A stretch of 64,000 nt of DNA, taken from Filimonas zeae (GTDB lineage: Bacteria > Bacteroidota > Bacteroidia > Chitinophagales > Chitinophagaceae). This document shows positions 17,527 to 26,502 of the stretch, piece by piece; positions within the stretch are counted from its first letter, which is position 1, and each line of letters starts with the position of its first letter. The notes below the pieces were generated by a model. The model saw only the letters and a list, made by a program, of their open reading frames with translations, had not been told where the DNA came from and did not search any database. Made by a program: the position numbers and the translations under genes. The stretch spans positions 496,001 through 560,000 of the forward strand of contig NZ_BMIB01000003.1 of assembly GCF_014641615.1 (NCBI RefSeq), in the 5' to 3' direction.

Positions 17527-18132
17527 ATGTATACGCCAAACATGTATAAAATGGATAGCGAAGCAGATAAAATTGCTTTTATGAAACAATATAGTTTTGC
17601 TACCATTGTTTCGTTCGTAGGTGAAAAGCCTGTAGCAACGCATTTGCCCTTTACCATAGACGATAGTGGAGATAAGCTGTTGTTGCAGTCGCATTTTGCC
17701 AAAGCCAACACGCAGGCTGCTGTTATTGCCAGCCAGTTATCGCTGGTAATATTTTCACAGCCCCATGCCTATATTTCACCTACGCATTACCATAAGCGCG
17801 AGAGTGTACCCACCTGGGATTATATTGCGGTACATGCGTATGGAACGGCCCGTATACTGGAAACGGATGCGCAGAAGCTGACGCTGCTGGAGCGGATGAT
17901 TGACCATTACGAAAAAAGCTATCGTACCCAATGGGATAGCCTGAATGATAAGTTTAAAACCGGTATGCTACAGGGCATTGTGGCGTTTGAGCTGGAGGTT
18001 ACAGCGTTGCAGGGCCAGCAGAAGCTGAGCCAGAACAAAACCGGAGAAGAGCGCAGGAGCATTGTAGCACAGCTGGAGCAGAGCAGCATTGGTACTGAGC
18101 GCGACCTTGCCTTGTATATTAAAAAACTGTAA
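17527..18132 (+). CDS. PaiB-like FMN-binding protein
   Basis: A 201-residue protein of the PaiB / FMN-binding split-barrel family, beginning MYTPNMYK as in its relatives. Landmarks are TIVSFVGEKPVATHLPF (about 24-40), FSQPHAYISPTHY (about 79-91) and VPTWDYIAVHAYG (about 96-108). The start at 17527 is preferred because the -7 element TAGTTTTG ends at 17521; an in-frame TTG at 17506 would lie upstream of the promoter. It may act on polyamine or pyridoxine chemistry, given the MocR regulator opposite. It is followed after 2 bp by an acetyltransferase gene. Confidence 0.85.
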   Translation: MYTPNMYKMDSEADKIAFMKQYSFATIVSFVGEKPVATHLPFTIDDSGDKLLLQSHFAKANTQAAVIASQLSLVIFSQPHAYISPTHYHKRESVPTWDYIAVHAYGTARILETDAQKLTLLERMIDHYEKSYRTQWDSLNDKFKTGMLQGIVAFELEVTALQGQQKLSQNKTGEERRSIVAQLEQSSIGTERDLALYIKKL

Positions 18133-18134
18133 TT

Positions 18135-18674
18135 ATGAACTTTAGCATTCAGCCTGTATTAGAAAACGAAAGGGTATTGCTGTTGCCTTTGCAGCAAAGC
18201 GATTTTGAAGCCGTGTATGCCGTAGCTGCCGACCCCGCTGTATGGGCGCAGCACCCCAGCAAAGACCGCTGGAAAAGAGAGGTGTTTCAGGTATTTTTTG
18301 AGGGCGCCATGGCCAGTGGCGGCGCTTTTAAAATTATGGACAAAACCACCGGCCAGGTAGCAGGATGTACGCGTTTTTACGACTACAACGCGGACGATAA
18401 CAGTATACTTATAGGGTATACCTTTTACGGAACGGCCTGGTGGGGTAAGGGCTTCAACCCTGCGGTTAAAGCCCTTATGCTGGATTATATATTTCAGTTT
18501 GTTGACCGCGTGTACTTACATGTAGGCAGCAACAACATACGCTCGCAGATTGCAGTGGGCCGTATAGGGGGCGTGAAAGTTGCTGAGCAGGAAGTGGCTT
18601 ATTTTGGTGAGCTGCCTAAGCTGAATTTTGTGTATGCTATTGATAAAAGCAGTAAACAAGATAAAGTACTGTGA
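18135..18674 (+). CDS. GNAT-family N-acetyltransferase (RimJ/RimL type)
   Basis: A 179-residue GNAT protein. The acceptor half opens LENERVLLLPLQQSDFEAVY, and the acetyl-CoA binding segment is the GTAWWGKGFNPAVKALML region near 95-115, a variant of the Q/RxxGxG/A loop. SNNIRSQIAVGRIGGVKV follows the RimJ pattern NxxSxxxxEKxGF loosely. It starts 2 bp after the PaiB-like gene, so the pair is an operon. Substrate unknown. The last 38 bp overlap the end of the convergent gene. Confidence 0.85.
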   Translation: MNFSIQPVLENERVLLLPLQQSDFEAVYAVAADPAVWAQHPSKDRWKREVFQVFFEGAMASGGAFKIMDKTTGQVAGCTRFYDYNADDNSILIGYTFYGTAWWGKGFNPAVKALMLDYIFQFVDRVYLHVGSNNIRSQIAVGRIGGVKVAEQEVAYFGELPKLNFVYAIDKSSKQDKVL

Positions 18675-19338
18675 TAATCAGGTTAAGCAGGATTATGTTT
18701 TTAGCGTGTTTTCTATCCTTTTCAGGATGCACATAAAACCGCTCTCCGTTCGGCAGTATCTTTCTGTTGTAATAGATAGAAAGGCCCGCCATAAGCGGCG
18801 CAACAGGCAATATAAAACCCAGGCCTGGTTTGTTAAAATATATGGCTATAAAGGGCACCAGCACTGCTAATGTATAACCGGCTGCTATTACCCATTCGCT
18901 GGCGGGCTCTTTTTGGGTTAGTTCTTTCAGCTTTTCTTCTTTTGCCTGCTGCATTGCCTCGTGGGTAACGGCTATGCCCCGTTCTTTCAGAATATGTGCA
19001 GCCAGCAGGTAATCCAGCCGCCCCCAGTCAAAAGGGTTATTTAAAATAACCTTCAGTTCCTGGTCGGTTGCGAAAAACAGATAGTACGACCGGTCAATAT
19101 TGTTGATCTGCGCTTCGTAATAACGGGTGAGTACTTCATCGGCTTTTGCAAAATCCTGCTGCCGGATATTAACGCCAATAGGAATCTGGATGGTGTTGTA
19201 ATTGTATACTTTAACGTTAATGTCGTTGTCGTGATCTACCAGATGGTATTCAATGTTGTTGTTTCTTAATTCGGCTGCAAAGTCTTCCGCCGCTTCTATA
19301 TCGGTAAACTGCTGGAATAAAATAAAGTCGTTGGACAT
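18637..19338 (-). CDS. DUF2007-like membrane protein
   Basis: A 233-residue protein of unknown function. The N-terminus (FILFQQFTDIEAAEDFAAEL) resembles the DUF2007 putative signalling fold, a middle part has charged helices, and the C-terminal third has about three hydrophobic helices. The start at 19338 is set by the promoter TTG-N20-TATATTTG at 19404-19374, which lies inside the longer frame that begins at TTG 19404. The 3' end overlaps the convergent acetyltransferase gene by 38 bp. Confidence 0.7.
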   Translation of the reverse strand: MSNDFILFQQFTDIEAAEDFAAELRNNNIEYHLVDHDNDINVKVYNYNTIQIPIGVNIRQQDFAKADEVLTRYYEAQINNIDRSYYLFFATDQELKVILNNPFDWGRLDYLLAAHILKERGIAVTHEAMQQAKEEKLKELTQKEPASEWVIAAGYTLAVLVPFIAIYFNKPGLGFILPVAPLMAGLSIYYNRKILPNGERFYVHPEKDRKHAKNIILLNLIITVLYLVYCFYQ

Positions 19339-19373
19339 ATTAAGTGCGATTAGGGTTCTGTTACAATTTACAT

Positions 19374-19404
19374 CAAATATATTCATAGGGGCCTGAGTTT
19401 TCAA
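19374..19404 (-). promoter_or_regulatory. Promoter of the DUF2007-like gene
   Basis: On the minus strand TTG (19404-19402), a 20-bp spacer and TATATTTG (19381-19374) fit the Bacteroidota consensus fully. The ATG at 19338 is 35 bp further down. Confidence 0.65.
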
Positions 19405-19464
19405 TTACTGGTTTTTCTTAGTTTTAAACCTATATGTAAAAGCAACCAAAACCCAACCTGTTAT

Positions 19465-20448
19465 ATTACAACCAAGGCCATTTTCTTTTCCTGTTTTTTA
19501 TGTTGCTCTATTTTGGGCGCAGCACAGGATATAGCTAATCTGCCCCTTACTAACAAGCTATCCATCTTAAATGGAAAAGCAAGTTTCCTTTTTCCCGATA
19601 AAGCAGAGAATATTGCGCGTGCCACCAACATTATGGCTGCGGATGCTAATGCGAACAGGGAAACGCGTATTGTTTTTGATCTGGGCCAGCAAAGGCTGGT
19701 GTTTTTTGCAAGGGAGTTGTACGTAACAAGTAATAACAGTCTGCCGGAAACACTGGCCAACGGCAACGAGGCAGAAAGTAAGAGTAAAGTCCTCACCAAT
19801 AAAGACTCCCTGTTATCTGTGTTGGTAACACCTGGTGGGTATGATTCTACCGAAAGTGCTATATTAATAAACACGCTGTATGTAAAAACGCAGGACAATG
19901 CTGTTTTTTCTATCAACGCTTTCATTAACCCGGAAGCATATAAAAATAAAGCTGCGTTTCAGCAATTAACGGAGAAGGTATTTGCATCGTTATTAAAAGG
20001 AGAGCGGCGGATAAATTTTAAAGCCAGAACCGAAACATGGCCCATCTTTGGCGGTAACAAAAAGTTTGTAATTGCTTTGCCGGAGGGGTTTGTAGTAACC
20101 AAAGACAAGAAGTATGACTTTGAGGTATTGAAGTTTCAGAAAATAAAAGACATTGCTGATACCAATTGGCTCAGTCTTACAATTTATACCGGACACCATC
20201 CATCATACTTCTATGGGGAATATGATTTCACTAACGATAATGCAGTTAAATCCGGTGGCAAATTCTTAGGCAAACCGGTAGAGTGGCTTTGCTTTACCAG
20301 TGAAGAAAAGAAGTTGTATTTAAAAGAGCAAAAGATTTCAGCTGATCAGATTGAAAATGGTCTTATTGTACATATTGCCATGTTGGGCAATAATTTGTTT
20401 AGTATAGATGAAATTACAGGGCTTATTGAAGGTATAAAGCTGGAATAA
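19465..20448 (+). CDS. Exported protein of unknown function, apparently ATT-initiated
   Basis: About 327 residues. The open frame continues upstream of the first TTG (19513) into a clear signal peptide: a Lys, then a hydrophobic run rich in Phe and Cys, ending SILGAAQD with cleavage after GAAQ. No ATG, GTG or TTG opens it; the first plausible start is ATT at 19465, followed by Thr-Thr-Lys. An ATG at 19500 is in another frame and stops quickly. The mature part (about 300 aa) has no recognised domain. Either ATT is used or the start codon has been lost. A deaminase gene follows 56 bp later. Confidence 0.6.
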   Translation: MTTKAIFFSCFLCCSILGAAQDIANLPLTNKLSILNGKASFLFPDKAENIARATNIMAADANANRETRIVFDLGQQRLVFFARELYVTSNNSLPETLANGNEAESKSKVLTNKDSLLSVLVTPGGYDSTESAILINTLYVKTQDNAVFSINAFINPEAYKNKAAFQQLTEKVFASLLKGERRINFKARTETWPIFGGNKKFVIALPEGFVVTKDKKYDFEVLKFQKIKDIADTNWLSLTIYTGHHPSYFYGEYDFTNDNAVKSGGKFLGKPVEWLCFTSEEKKLYLKEQKISADQIENGLIVHIAMLGNNLFSIDEITGLIEGIKLE

Positions 20449-20504
20449 TAACAGGCTGTTTTATAAAACGGCAGGTTTGTTACAAACGAAGTTTTAATAA
20501 TGAA

Positions 20505-20960
20505 ATGGTAGTGGAAAACGATGAAATGTGGATGAAGCGTTGCCTGGAACTGGCTTCTATAGCAAAGGAACGTGGCAAAACAGCAGTGGGAGCGGTTGTG
20601 ATAAAGGATAATGAGGTTATTGCAGAAGGCATAGAATCTTCGGAAGAATATCCGGCACTGGTAGCGCATGCAGAAATTATTGCTTTAATAAAGGCTACAG
20701 AGGTGCTGGGTACAAAAGAGCTTAGTGGCTGCCAAATGTATACTAGTGTTGAACCCTGTTTTATGTGTGCCTACCTGCTGCGCGAAACTAAAATTGCAGA
20801 AGTAATATTTGGCGCCCGTGCCGGGCAGATAGGCGCCACTAACCCCGATTTGCCTTTACTTACTACAGACAAAATTGCCAGATGGCCTGTGCAGATAAAG
20901 GTAAGGGGAGGGGTGCTGGAAGAAGCTTGTATGGCCATGTTAAAAAGAAAGCAAGCGTAA
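20505..20960 (+). CDS. Nucleoside deaminase (cytidine/guanine deaminase family)
   Basis: A 151-residue zinc deaminase. The zinc site is H55-A-E57 and P84-C85-x-x-C88 (PCFMC). The form with HAE and PCxMC is that of tRNA-adenosine, guanine and related deaminases. The protein lacks the basic tRNA-binding surface residues known from TadA, so a free base or nucleoside substrate is more likely; this is inference. Another Met at 20523 could also serve as start. Confidence 0.82.
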   Translation: MVVENDEMWMKRCLELASIAKERGKTAVGAVVIKDNEVIAEGIESSEEYPALVAHAEIIALIKATEVLGTKELSGCQMYTSVEPCFMCAYLLRETKIAEVIFGARAGQIGATNPDLPLLTTDKIARWPVQIKVRGGVLEEACMAMLKRKQA

Positions 20961-21010
20961 AAGAGTAAGTAAACGTAGTAGAGGCTGTGACGCCTGTAAA
21001 ACCTTAGCCG

Positions 21011-22030
21011 TTAAACTTCTGTGGTTTGAAAGCCTGGCGTGCCCGGTAAGTGATATTGGCAATGCAGGTTTCTGATACCTTTGGTGTCTGCAATTTTCAC
21101 TTTTTCCGGAAGGTTCAGAGAGCTTTCATTCCAGGTTAAATCATTCCCCTCGCTTACCCGTATATCGGTAGTGTAATAAAGCTGTTCATCTTCCAGCAGG
21201 TTTACCTGAACCGGCTTTTTGTGAAAGACCCAGTTTTTATCGGGGCAGTTATGAATAACGGATTGCATGAAGGCTTTATTAAAGCGGATGAGTTCGGCTA
21301 ATTTCTCCGGCTCACTGTCTTTGTTATTCCATTTGCTGAGCGATACGGTAATTTCTTCCGGTAAAAAAACGGTGTCTGCCGGCAGCTGACTTGCCAGGTT
21401 GAGCATAATGGCTACCTGCGGCTCGGCTTTAAGTGCTTTATACATCGTTTCGCTGATAACAATATCTATTGCGGGGTTGGGAACCTGCCATTGTGTAGCA
21501 TCGCATTGGTGAATCTCTTGTACGTAAGCGTGTAACTCCAGCGTATCAATCACCTGGTTTAGCACTTCAATACTTTCGGGGTTAATTTCCAAAAAAGTAA
21601 ACTGTACTTCATCTGGTGTAAACAGCATCATGGCAGGTAAAGCCAGTGTGGCATACGGGCCGGTTCCTGCATATAGCACATGAACGGGCTTTTTATGCCG
21701 GCTCAGTGCATTGGCTATGGCAGTATACAGGGCTCTTGAAAACCGTTGCGTCCTCAATACTTCGCGGGTGCATCTTGCTGCCCAGAAAGTTCCTATGGCG
21801 TTTCCATAGGCTGTTTTAATATGTGTTCTTGCACCTTCCTCACGCAAAGCAAAATGGGTTGTTAACAAATCGGAGCAGCCCATTATAGCAGGTGCCAATT
21901 CCTCATGAAAGCTTTCGGGTCTTATAATGGCTTTGCTGAATTGCAGCAGCAAGGCTCTTAATTCTTCTTTTGACTTTAACAATGGCGTTTTTTCTGTAAT
22001 ATAAGGATTTGTCCTTTTCCATAGCAGCAT
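21011..22030 (-). CDS. SAM-dependent methyltransferase-like protein
   Basis: A 339-residue protein with a class I methyltransferase core. Motif I reads HVLYAGTGPYATLALPAM (near 117-134), the acidic end of strand 2 is TFLEINPESIEVL, and motif IV-like DIVISETMYKAL follows. The SETMYKAL segment recalls the double-E loop of protein arginine methyltransferases, but only one Glu is kept. The C-terminal 120 residues are a beta-rich domain, as in PRMTs. It is the second gene of an operon with a HIT protein (8-bp gap). Substrate unknown. Confidence 0.6.
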   Translation of the reverse strand: MLLWKRTNPYITEKTPLLKSKEELRALLLQFSKAIIRPESFHEELAPAIMGCSDLLTTHFALREEGARTHIKTAYGNAIGTFWAARCTREVLRTQRFSRALYTAIANALSRHKKPVHVLYAGTGPYATLALPAMMLFTPDEVQFTFLEINPESIEVLNQVIDTLELHAYVQEIHQCDATQWQVPNPAIDIVISETMYKALKAEPQVAIMLNLASQLPADTVFLPEEITVSLSKWNNKDSEPEKLAELIRFNKAFMQSVIHNCPDKNWVFHKKPVQVNLLEDEQLYYTTDIRVSEGNDLTWNESSLNLPEKVKIADTKGIRNLHCQYHLPGTPGFQTTEV

Positions 22031-22038
22031 TATAGCTG

Positions 22039-22467
22039 TTATAAATGTGCTTTTATCTTTTCAATTACGTCAGTATAACCTTCGGGTGTAAGAAACACTT
22101 TTTCGTCGGGCTGCATATCAAAGGTGCTGCCCCATTTGGGTTTGTCTTCCTGTTTGGGAACAAGGTGAAAATGAATGTGCGGCATTTTGTCGCCGTAGGC
22201 TCCGTAGTTAATTTTGCCGGCATTAAATGCGGTTTTCACAGCTTTTGCTACTCTGGCCACATCGTTCATAAAGCTGTTACGTTCTGCTTCAGTAAGTTCA
22301 AAAATCTCATCTTTATGCTCTTTTTTATAAGCTACCACGCATCTGCCGGGGTAGGTTTGCTCTTTAAAAAGATAGAGAATGGACGCATCCAGTTCGCAGA
22401 TTTCCATCAATACATCTGTCAGTCGCTGATCTTTGCTGCAATACATGCAGGCGTTGTTAGGAGTCAT
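22039..22467 (-). CDS. HIT-family nucleotide-binding hydrolase
   Basis: A 142-residue histidine-triad protein. The triad H97-I-H99-F-H101-L-V-P matches HxHxHxxP, and N-terminal Cys7/Cys10 (CMYC) may bind zinc as in other family members. Typical reactions are hydrolysis of nucleoside phosphoramidates or dinucleoside polyphosphates. It starts the operon with the methyltransferase-like gene 8 bp downstream. Confidence 0.88.
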   Translation of the reverse strand: MTPNNACMYCSKDQRLTDVLMEICELDASILYLFKEQTYPGRCVVAYKKEHKDEIFELTEAERNSFMNDVARVAKAVKTAFNAGKINYGAYGDKMPHIHFHLVPKQEDKPKWGSTFDMQPDEKVFLTPEGYTDVIEKIKAHL

Positions 22468-22507
22468 ATGAGATATTCTTAAATAATAAAGGGTAGCGCT
22501 TTTGGCA

Positions 22508-22541
22508 CAAAAAAAGGAAACAATCTCAACTGATTATTTCC
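22508..22541 (-). terminator. Terminator of the LytS/LytTR operon
   Basis: GGAAACAATC (22516-22525) pairs with GATTATTTCC (22532-22541), one mismatch, and is followed on the minus strand by TTTTTTTG. It lies 87 bp after the response-regulator stop. Confidence 0.65.
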
Positions 22542-22627
22542 CTTAGCGGACACCAAACTACAACTTTTCAGCTTTTCTGCCAAAGGTTAAAATAGAATGG
22601 CAGGGGGCAGCCTTGTGCAGACAAAAA

Positions 22628-23347
22628 TCAGGGGTTGTTGTTATGCTGTTGTACTGTTGCCAGGTGTTGCCTGAGCGCTTGCTGGCTTCTGCGGCTTATG
22701 GGCAGGAGGCGCCCGGCAATCTTAACCTGAGAGGCGCTTATAGTAGTAATATGGGCTAAGGCTACAATGTACGATTTATGTATTTTTAAAAAGGCATTGT
22801 CTGGCAGGCTTTCGTTAACTGCTTTCAGGCTGGAGTATACAATATACTTTTGTTTAGCGGTAACAATCTGCACGTAGTTTAACATAGCTTCCACATACAG
22901 TATATCTGCAAGTGCTATTTTCTCTAAACAGTTATTACATCTTACATAAATATAACCGGGCTGTTCCCGGTTGTTTTTTACGGTAGCGGTTCCGCTTATT
23001 TTAGCTTTTGCCTTTTCACAGGCTTTATAAAAGCGTTCAAAAGTAACCGGTTTCATCAGGTAGTCAGTCACATTCAATTCGAAGCCCTGCAAGGCATATT
23101 CCGGGTAAGCGGTTATAAAAATTACCTGCTGAAAAACAGAATGCTGTTGTAAAAAGTCAATGCCACTCATTTGCGGCATTTTAATATCCAGAAAAATAAG
23201 ATCAACTGCTTCTGTTTGTAGTATAGCACTGGCAATAACCGGGTTGCGTGCTGTTGCTACCAGATGTAAAAAGGGAATTTTGGATATGTACTCCTCAATC
23301 AGCCTCCGCATTAATGGTTCGTCTTCTACAATAATACAGTTTAACAT
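22628..23347 (-). CDS. LytTR-family response regulator
   Basis: A 239-residue regulator with a CheY-like receiver (1-115; acidic pocket Glu8-Asp9, phospho-acceptor Asp54 in LIFLDIKMP, Lys in LMKPVTF) and a C-terminal LytTR DNA-binding domain (about 135-235, with FLKIHKSYIVALAHI). Its start overlaps the end of the histidine kinase gene by 7 bp, so the two are translationally coupled partners. Confidence 0.92.
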   Translation of the reverse strand: MLNCIIVEDEPLMRRLIEEYISKIPFLHLVATARNPVIASAILQTEAVDLIFLDIKMPQMSGIDFLQQHSVFQQVIFITAYPEYALQGFELNVTDYLMKPVTFERFYKACEKAKAKISGTATVKNNREQPGYIYVRCNNCLEKIALADILYVEAMLNYVQIVTAKQKYIVYSSLKAVNESLPDNAFLKIHKSYIVALAHITTISASQVKIAGRLLPISRRSQQALRQHLATVQQHNNNP

Positions 23348-24363
23348 GGGCTTAAAGTTATAGTCAGCCTTATCAGAAAATTATTGTCATATTCCTTTAC
23401 AGCAAGTTCGTATTTATCGGGATATAACAGTTCCAGCCGTTGTTTTACATTCTGTAAGCCAATGCCCTGGTTATTGCGCAAAGCAGATGAGGGGCCGGGC
23501 GTAGCCGCTGTGTTTATACAGCAAAAATGCAGCTGATTACCGGTAAGCTGAATGTCAATATGTATACTGTTTTCCCTGTTATCATCATCCGACACATGCT
23601 TAAAAGCATTTTCTACAAAAGGCATCAGCAGCAATGGTGCAATTTGTAATTCCCCGCTTTCAGCTGCAATATGCAAAAAGGTGGTAGCTTCTGTACGTAT
23701 CCGTTGAAGGTTGCAGTAGTTTTCCAGATGTGTTAGTTCTTTAGATAAGGGAACAAAATCTGCATTGCATTCATACAACTGGTATCGTAATAAGTCGGCT
23801 ATGGTAACCAGTGTGGTTTTGGCCTGTGGTACATCAAAGTCCAGCTGTGTATAAAGGCTATTGAGCGAATTGAATAAAAAGTGAGGGTTAAGCTGCGCTT
23901 TGAGGTAAGTGAGTTCTGCCAGCGCATTGTCTTTTTCCATTTCGGTAAGTTTGCGCCGGGTATTTGCGCGGTCAAGTGCCAGCTTTAAAAAAACACCACC
24001 CGGCAAACCAATTAAAGCAATCCAGAACCGATTGTATTGCAAGTCGGTATAGTTCCATGAAAAAGTAAAGTGAATGGGAACCAGCATGTGGTTTAGAAAC
24101 AGCTTCATAAGAAAAGCATATCCGCCTGCCAGCAACACCAGCCATAAAAAAAATAGCAACACCAGCCTGGCAACGTTCTTATGCTTAAAATACCGGGGCA
24201 TCAGATAGGCATATACGCCGTAAAAGCAGCAGGCTATCATGCTTACATCCAGTAGCGAAAAGTACAGGCGGTTGCCCTTATCACTGATATAGAAATACAT
24301 CACCTGGTTCCAGATAAAAAAGAAGCACAGCCAGAAGCCCCCATGCAGTAACAACCTTCGCAT
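23341..24363 (-). CDS. LytS-type sensor histidine kinase
   Basis: A 340-residue membrane kinase with about four N-terminal membrane helices, a short coiled coil, the His_kinase motif LNPHFLFNSLNSLY (phospho-His near residue 160) and the ATP-binding N box PLLLMPFVENAFKH, then the G box NNQGIGLQNVKQRL. ATG at 24363 is preferred over an in-frame TTG at 24387. No extracellular sensing domain is visible, so the signal may be membrane-related. It pairs with the overlapping LytTR regulator. Confidence 0.88.
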   Translation of the reverse strand: MRRLLLHGGFWLCFFFIWNQVMYFYISDKGNRLYFSLLDVSMIACCFYGVYAYLMPRYFKHKNVARLVLLFFLWLVLLAGGYAFLMKLFLNHMLVPIHFTFSWNYTDLQYNRFWIALIGLPGGVFLKLALDRANTRRKLTEMEKDNALAELTYLKAQLNPHFLFNSLNSLYTQLDFDVPQAKTTLVTIADLLRYQLYECNADFVPLSKELTHLENYCNLQRIRTEATTFLHIAAESGELQIAPLLLMPFVENAFKHVSDDDNRENSIHIDIQLTGNQLHFCCINTAATPGPSSALRNNQGIGLQNVKQRLELLYPDKYELAVKEYDNNFLIRLTITLSPC

Positions 24364-24480
24364 AAACCAATTTAAGAAAAACAGCAATTGCTTGTTTTGC
24401 TATTATAGTAAGTGCCCGGTTTACAGGATTAACGGTAGATAGTGGTCTGCTGTTTCCTATACTCAGATAAATGCATCCTT

Positions 24481-24498
24481 TGGTATAAAACAATACCA
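24481..24498. repeat. Perfect inverted repeat upstream of the peptidase gene
   Basis: TGGTAT (24481-24486) and ATACCA (24493-24498) flank AAAACA. The site overlaps an ATG at 24498 and lies 39 bp before the preferred start at 24537. It could be an operator; no evidence beyond symmetry. Confidence 0.3.
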
Positions 24499-24536
24499 TG
24501 CCACCAATGCCGGTGTTTAATTTTCGAAAAAAAAGT

Positions 24537-25832
24537 ATGAAAGTGATTGTTGGGTTGTTACTGCTTCTATCCGTTACCAGCCGCGGAACCGCACAGTCTG
24601 TAGATGCCACAGCAAGCCTTGCAGCCCGGTATTTTGGGGAGGCAGAGGCTGCTGCCAGGCAAAATGTTATCTGGAAAAAACCACTTTATGGCCCCATATT
24701 ACTGGTAAACCCGCAAACAAGAACCACCTATGCCAATATGCCCGATAGCGCGGGGGCATTTACGCTACTGGAGGAAGGTGTTTACAAAGGGCAGTTGCCC
24801 CAGGAGGTAATGGTGGCCAATACCTCTGTAAGCTGGCAGGGGAGGTTGTGGGCGGTAATGTTATGGCCATTACCGGCTGACAGAGATGAGCGGCTTAACC
24901 TTATGCTGCATGAGTGCTTTCACTGCATTCAGGCTACATTGGGCTTGCCTGCTGCAAGCCCCACGGCAGACCACCTGGCAACTATCAATGGGCGTATTTA
25001 TTTTCTGCTGGAACTACAGGCCCTGAAAGCAGCCTTGGCCAAACCGGTTAACCAGCGCTCAGCCCATCTGGCACATGCGCTGCTTTTTCGCAAAAAACGG
25101 CAGCAGTTGTTTGCCGCAACTTTTGGTAATGAACGTATACTGGAAATGAATGAAGGGCTGGCTGAATATACCGGTATGCTGCTGGGCAGAACGCCGGCAG
25201 GTATGCTGCCACATCTGTATCGGGTAATTGATAGTGCGGCTGCTCAGCTTTCGCTGATCCGCAGTATGGCTTATATTACCGGTGCTGTTTACGGGTATCT
25301 GCTTTATGAGAAAGCGCCAGGGTGGACGCAGCATGTAGATGCAGGTGCTTCATTTCCTGCTTTAATCAGCAAATATTACAAGGTGCCTTTACCCGCAAAA
25401 ACTTCTATCCCGGCATTAAACAGACTGGCAAAGCAGTATTATGGTGATAGTATTATACGGGTTGAAAAAAAGAAGGAAACCGACAGGCTGCGGCAGGTTG
25501 CTGTTTATACCCGGCTCTTTACGCATCAACCGGTATTGAACATCCACCTGGTGAAGATGAATATTGTTTTTAATCCCGGCAATTTGTTTGATTTAGGAGA
25601 ACTGGGCACGGTATACCCTACCGCAGAAATAAAAGATGTTTGGGGAAAGCTGCTGGTAACAAGTGGGGGAGTGCTGATGAAAAACTGGAAGGTGATTACG
25701 CTGCCGGTAAACGATAGTTTATATGTAAAGGATAATATTGTGCAAGGCAATGGCTGGAAGATTGTATTAAACGAAAACTGGCGATTGGTGAAAACGGATA
25801 GTTTACATGCTCTATTGCGCGAAATGCAGTAG
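24537..25832 (+). CDS. Putative exported zinc metallopeptidase
   Basis: A 431-residue protein with a signal peptide (MKVIVGLLLLLSVTSRGTAQ, cleavage near residue 20). A zinc-peptidase motif H125-E-C-F-H129 is followed 77 residues later by NE206GLAE210, the arrangement expected of a gluzincin (HExxH plus a downstream Glu ligand). The middle part is alpha-helical, and the last 110 residues are beta-rich. No known peptidase family is recognised from sequence alone. The start at 24537 is chosen because the signal peptide follows directly; an upstream in-frame ATG (24498) would add 13 residues. Confidence 0.6.
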   Translation: MKVIVGLLLLLSVTSRGTAQSVDATASLAARYFGEAEAAARQNVIWKKPLYGPILLVNPQTRTTYANMPDSAGAFTLLEEGVYKGQLPQEVMVANTSVSWQGRLWAVMLWPLPADRDERLNLMLHECFHCIQATLGLPAASPTADHLATINGRIYFLLELQALKAALAKPVNQRSAHLAHALLFRKKRQQLFAATFGNERILEMNEGLAEYTGMLLGRTPAGMLPHLYRVIDSAAAQLSLIRSMAYITGAVYGYLLYEKAPGWTQHVDAGASFPALISKYYKVPLPAKTSIPALNRLAKQYYGDSIIRVEKKKETDRLRQVAVYTRLFTHQPVLNIHLVKMNIVFNPGNLFDLGELGTVYPTAEIKDVWGKLLVTSGGVLMKNWKVITLPVNDSLYVKDNIVQGNGWKIVLNENWRLVKTDSLHALLREMQ

Positions 25833-25836
25833 AATA

Positions 25837-26502
25837 TTAATCTTCCTTTGTCACTTTAAAATCTGCAAAGTAAGCTAACGTGCCCGGCCCCACCCAGAGA
25901 CCAATGCTGCCACGTTGGTCTTTGTTCTGCTTCAAATCATTTACAATCAACGCAGGTTGCTGTGCTCCATTTAAGTAAAGTTTTGCCGTATCATTTCTGA
26001 CTTCAATTTTTACTTTAATCCATTCAGCAGATTCCATATCTGCATATGATTCGTATTTTCCCGGTGATTCTTTTCTTAATTTTTCCCAGGGATAACCGGG
26101 CACAGAGATATATTGAGTAGAATGATTCCTTCTTATCTGATCATCGGCACGTCCATTTGTAGGGCGTAAATAAAACACTTCCATTTTGGCGGCCTCAGGA
26201 GAAACGCGGAAAGCTATTCCCACAAACCCGCGTGCACTTTCGCTGGCATTTTCCGAAGGTTGGCCAGAAATCATTGCTTCTATGGTTCCATTGTGAAAAT
26301 CAATTTCTTTTAGTATCGCAAGCATTTTTTCACTATCACCTGCCGCCTGTACTTTAAGCGCGCTTTTACCTTTGTAATCTGATTGTTCAACTGTAACGTG
26401 TGACAGATTGACGGAACCCGGATGTAATACCACTTCTTGTGCTGTAGAAGACATTATGGTTAAGGAAATCAGAATAAGGGGAAACAAAATTCTATTTAAC
26501 AT
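25837..26502 (-). CDS. Exported DUF1080-like (3-keto-disaccharide hydrolase fold) protein
   Basis: A 221-residue exported protein; the signal peptide ends near residue 21 (MSSTAQ). The mature chain looks like a single concanavalin-type beta-sandwich of the DUF1080 / family-16-like group: FHNGTIEAMISG, FVGIAFRVS, EWIKVKIEVRNDTAKLYLNG and GSIGLWVGPGTLAYFADFKV are typical strands. It probably binds or processes a carbohydrate; catalytic residues cannot be assigned. The stop lies 4 bp from the convergent peptidase gene end. Confidence 0.7.
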   Translation of the reverse strand: MLNRILFPLILISLTIMSSTAQEVVLHPGSVNLSHVTVEQSDYKGKSALKVQAAGDSEKMLAILKEIDFHNGTIEAMISGQPSENASESARGFVGIAFRVSPEAAKMEVFYLRPTNGRADDQIRRNHSTQYISVPGYPWEKLRKESPGKYESYADMESAEWIKVKIEVRNDTAKLYLNGAQQPALIVNDLKQNKDQRGSIGLWVGPGTLAYFADFKVTKED

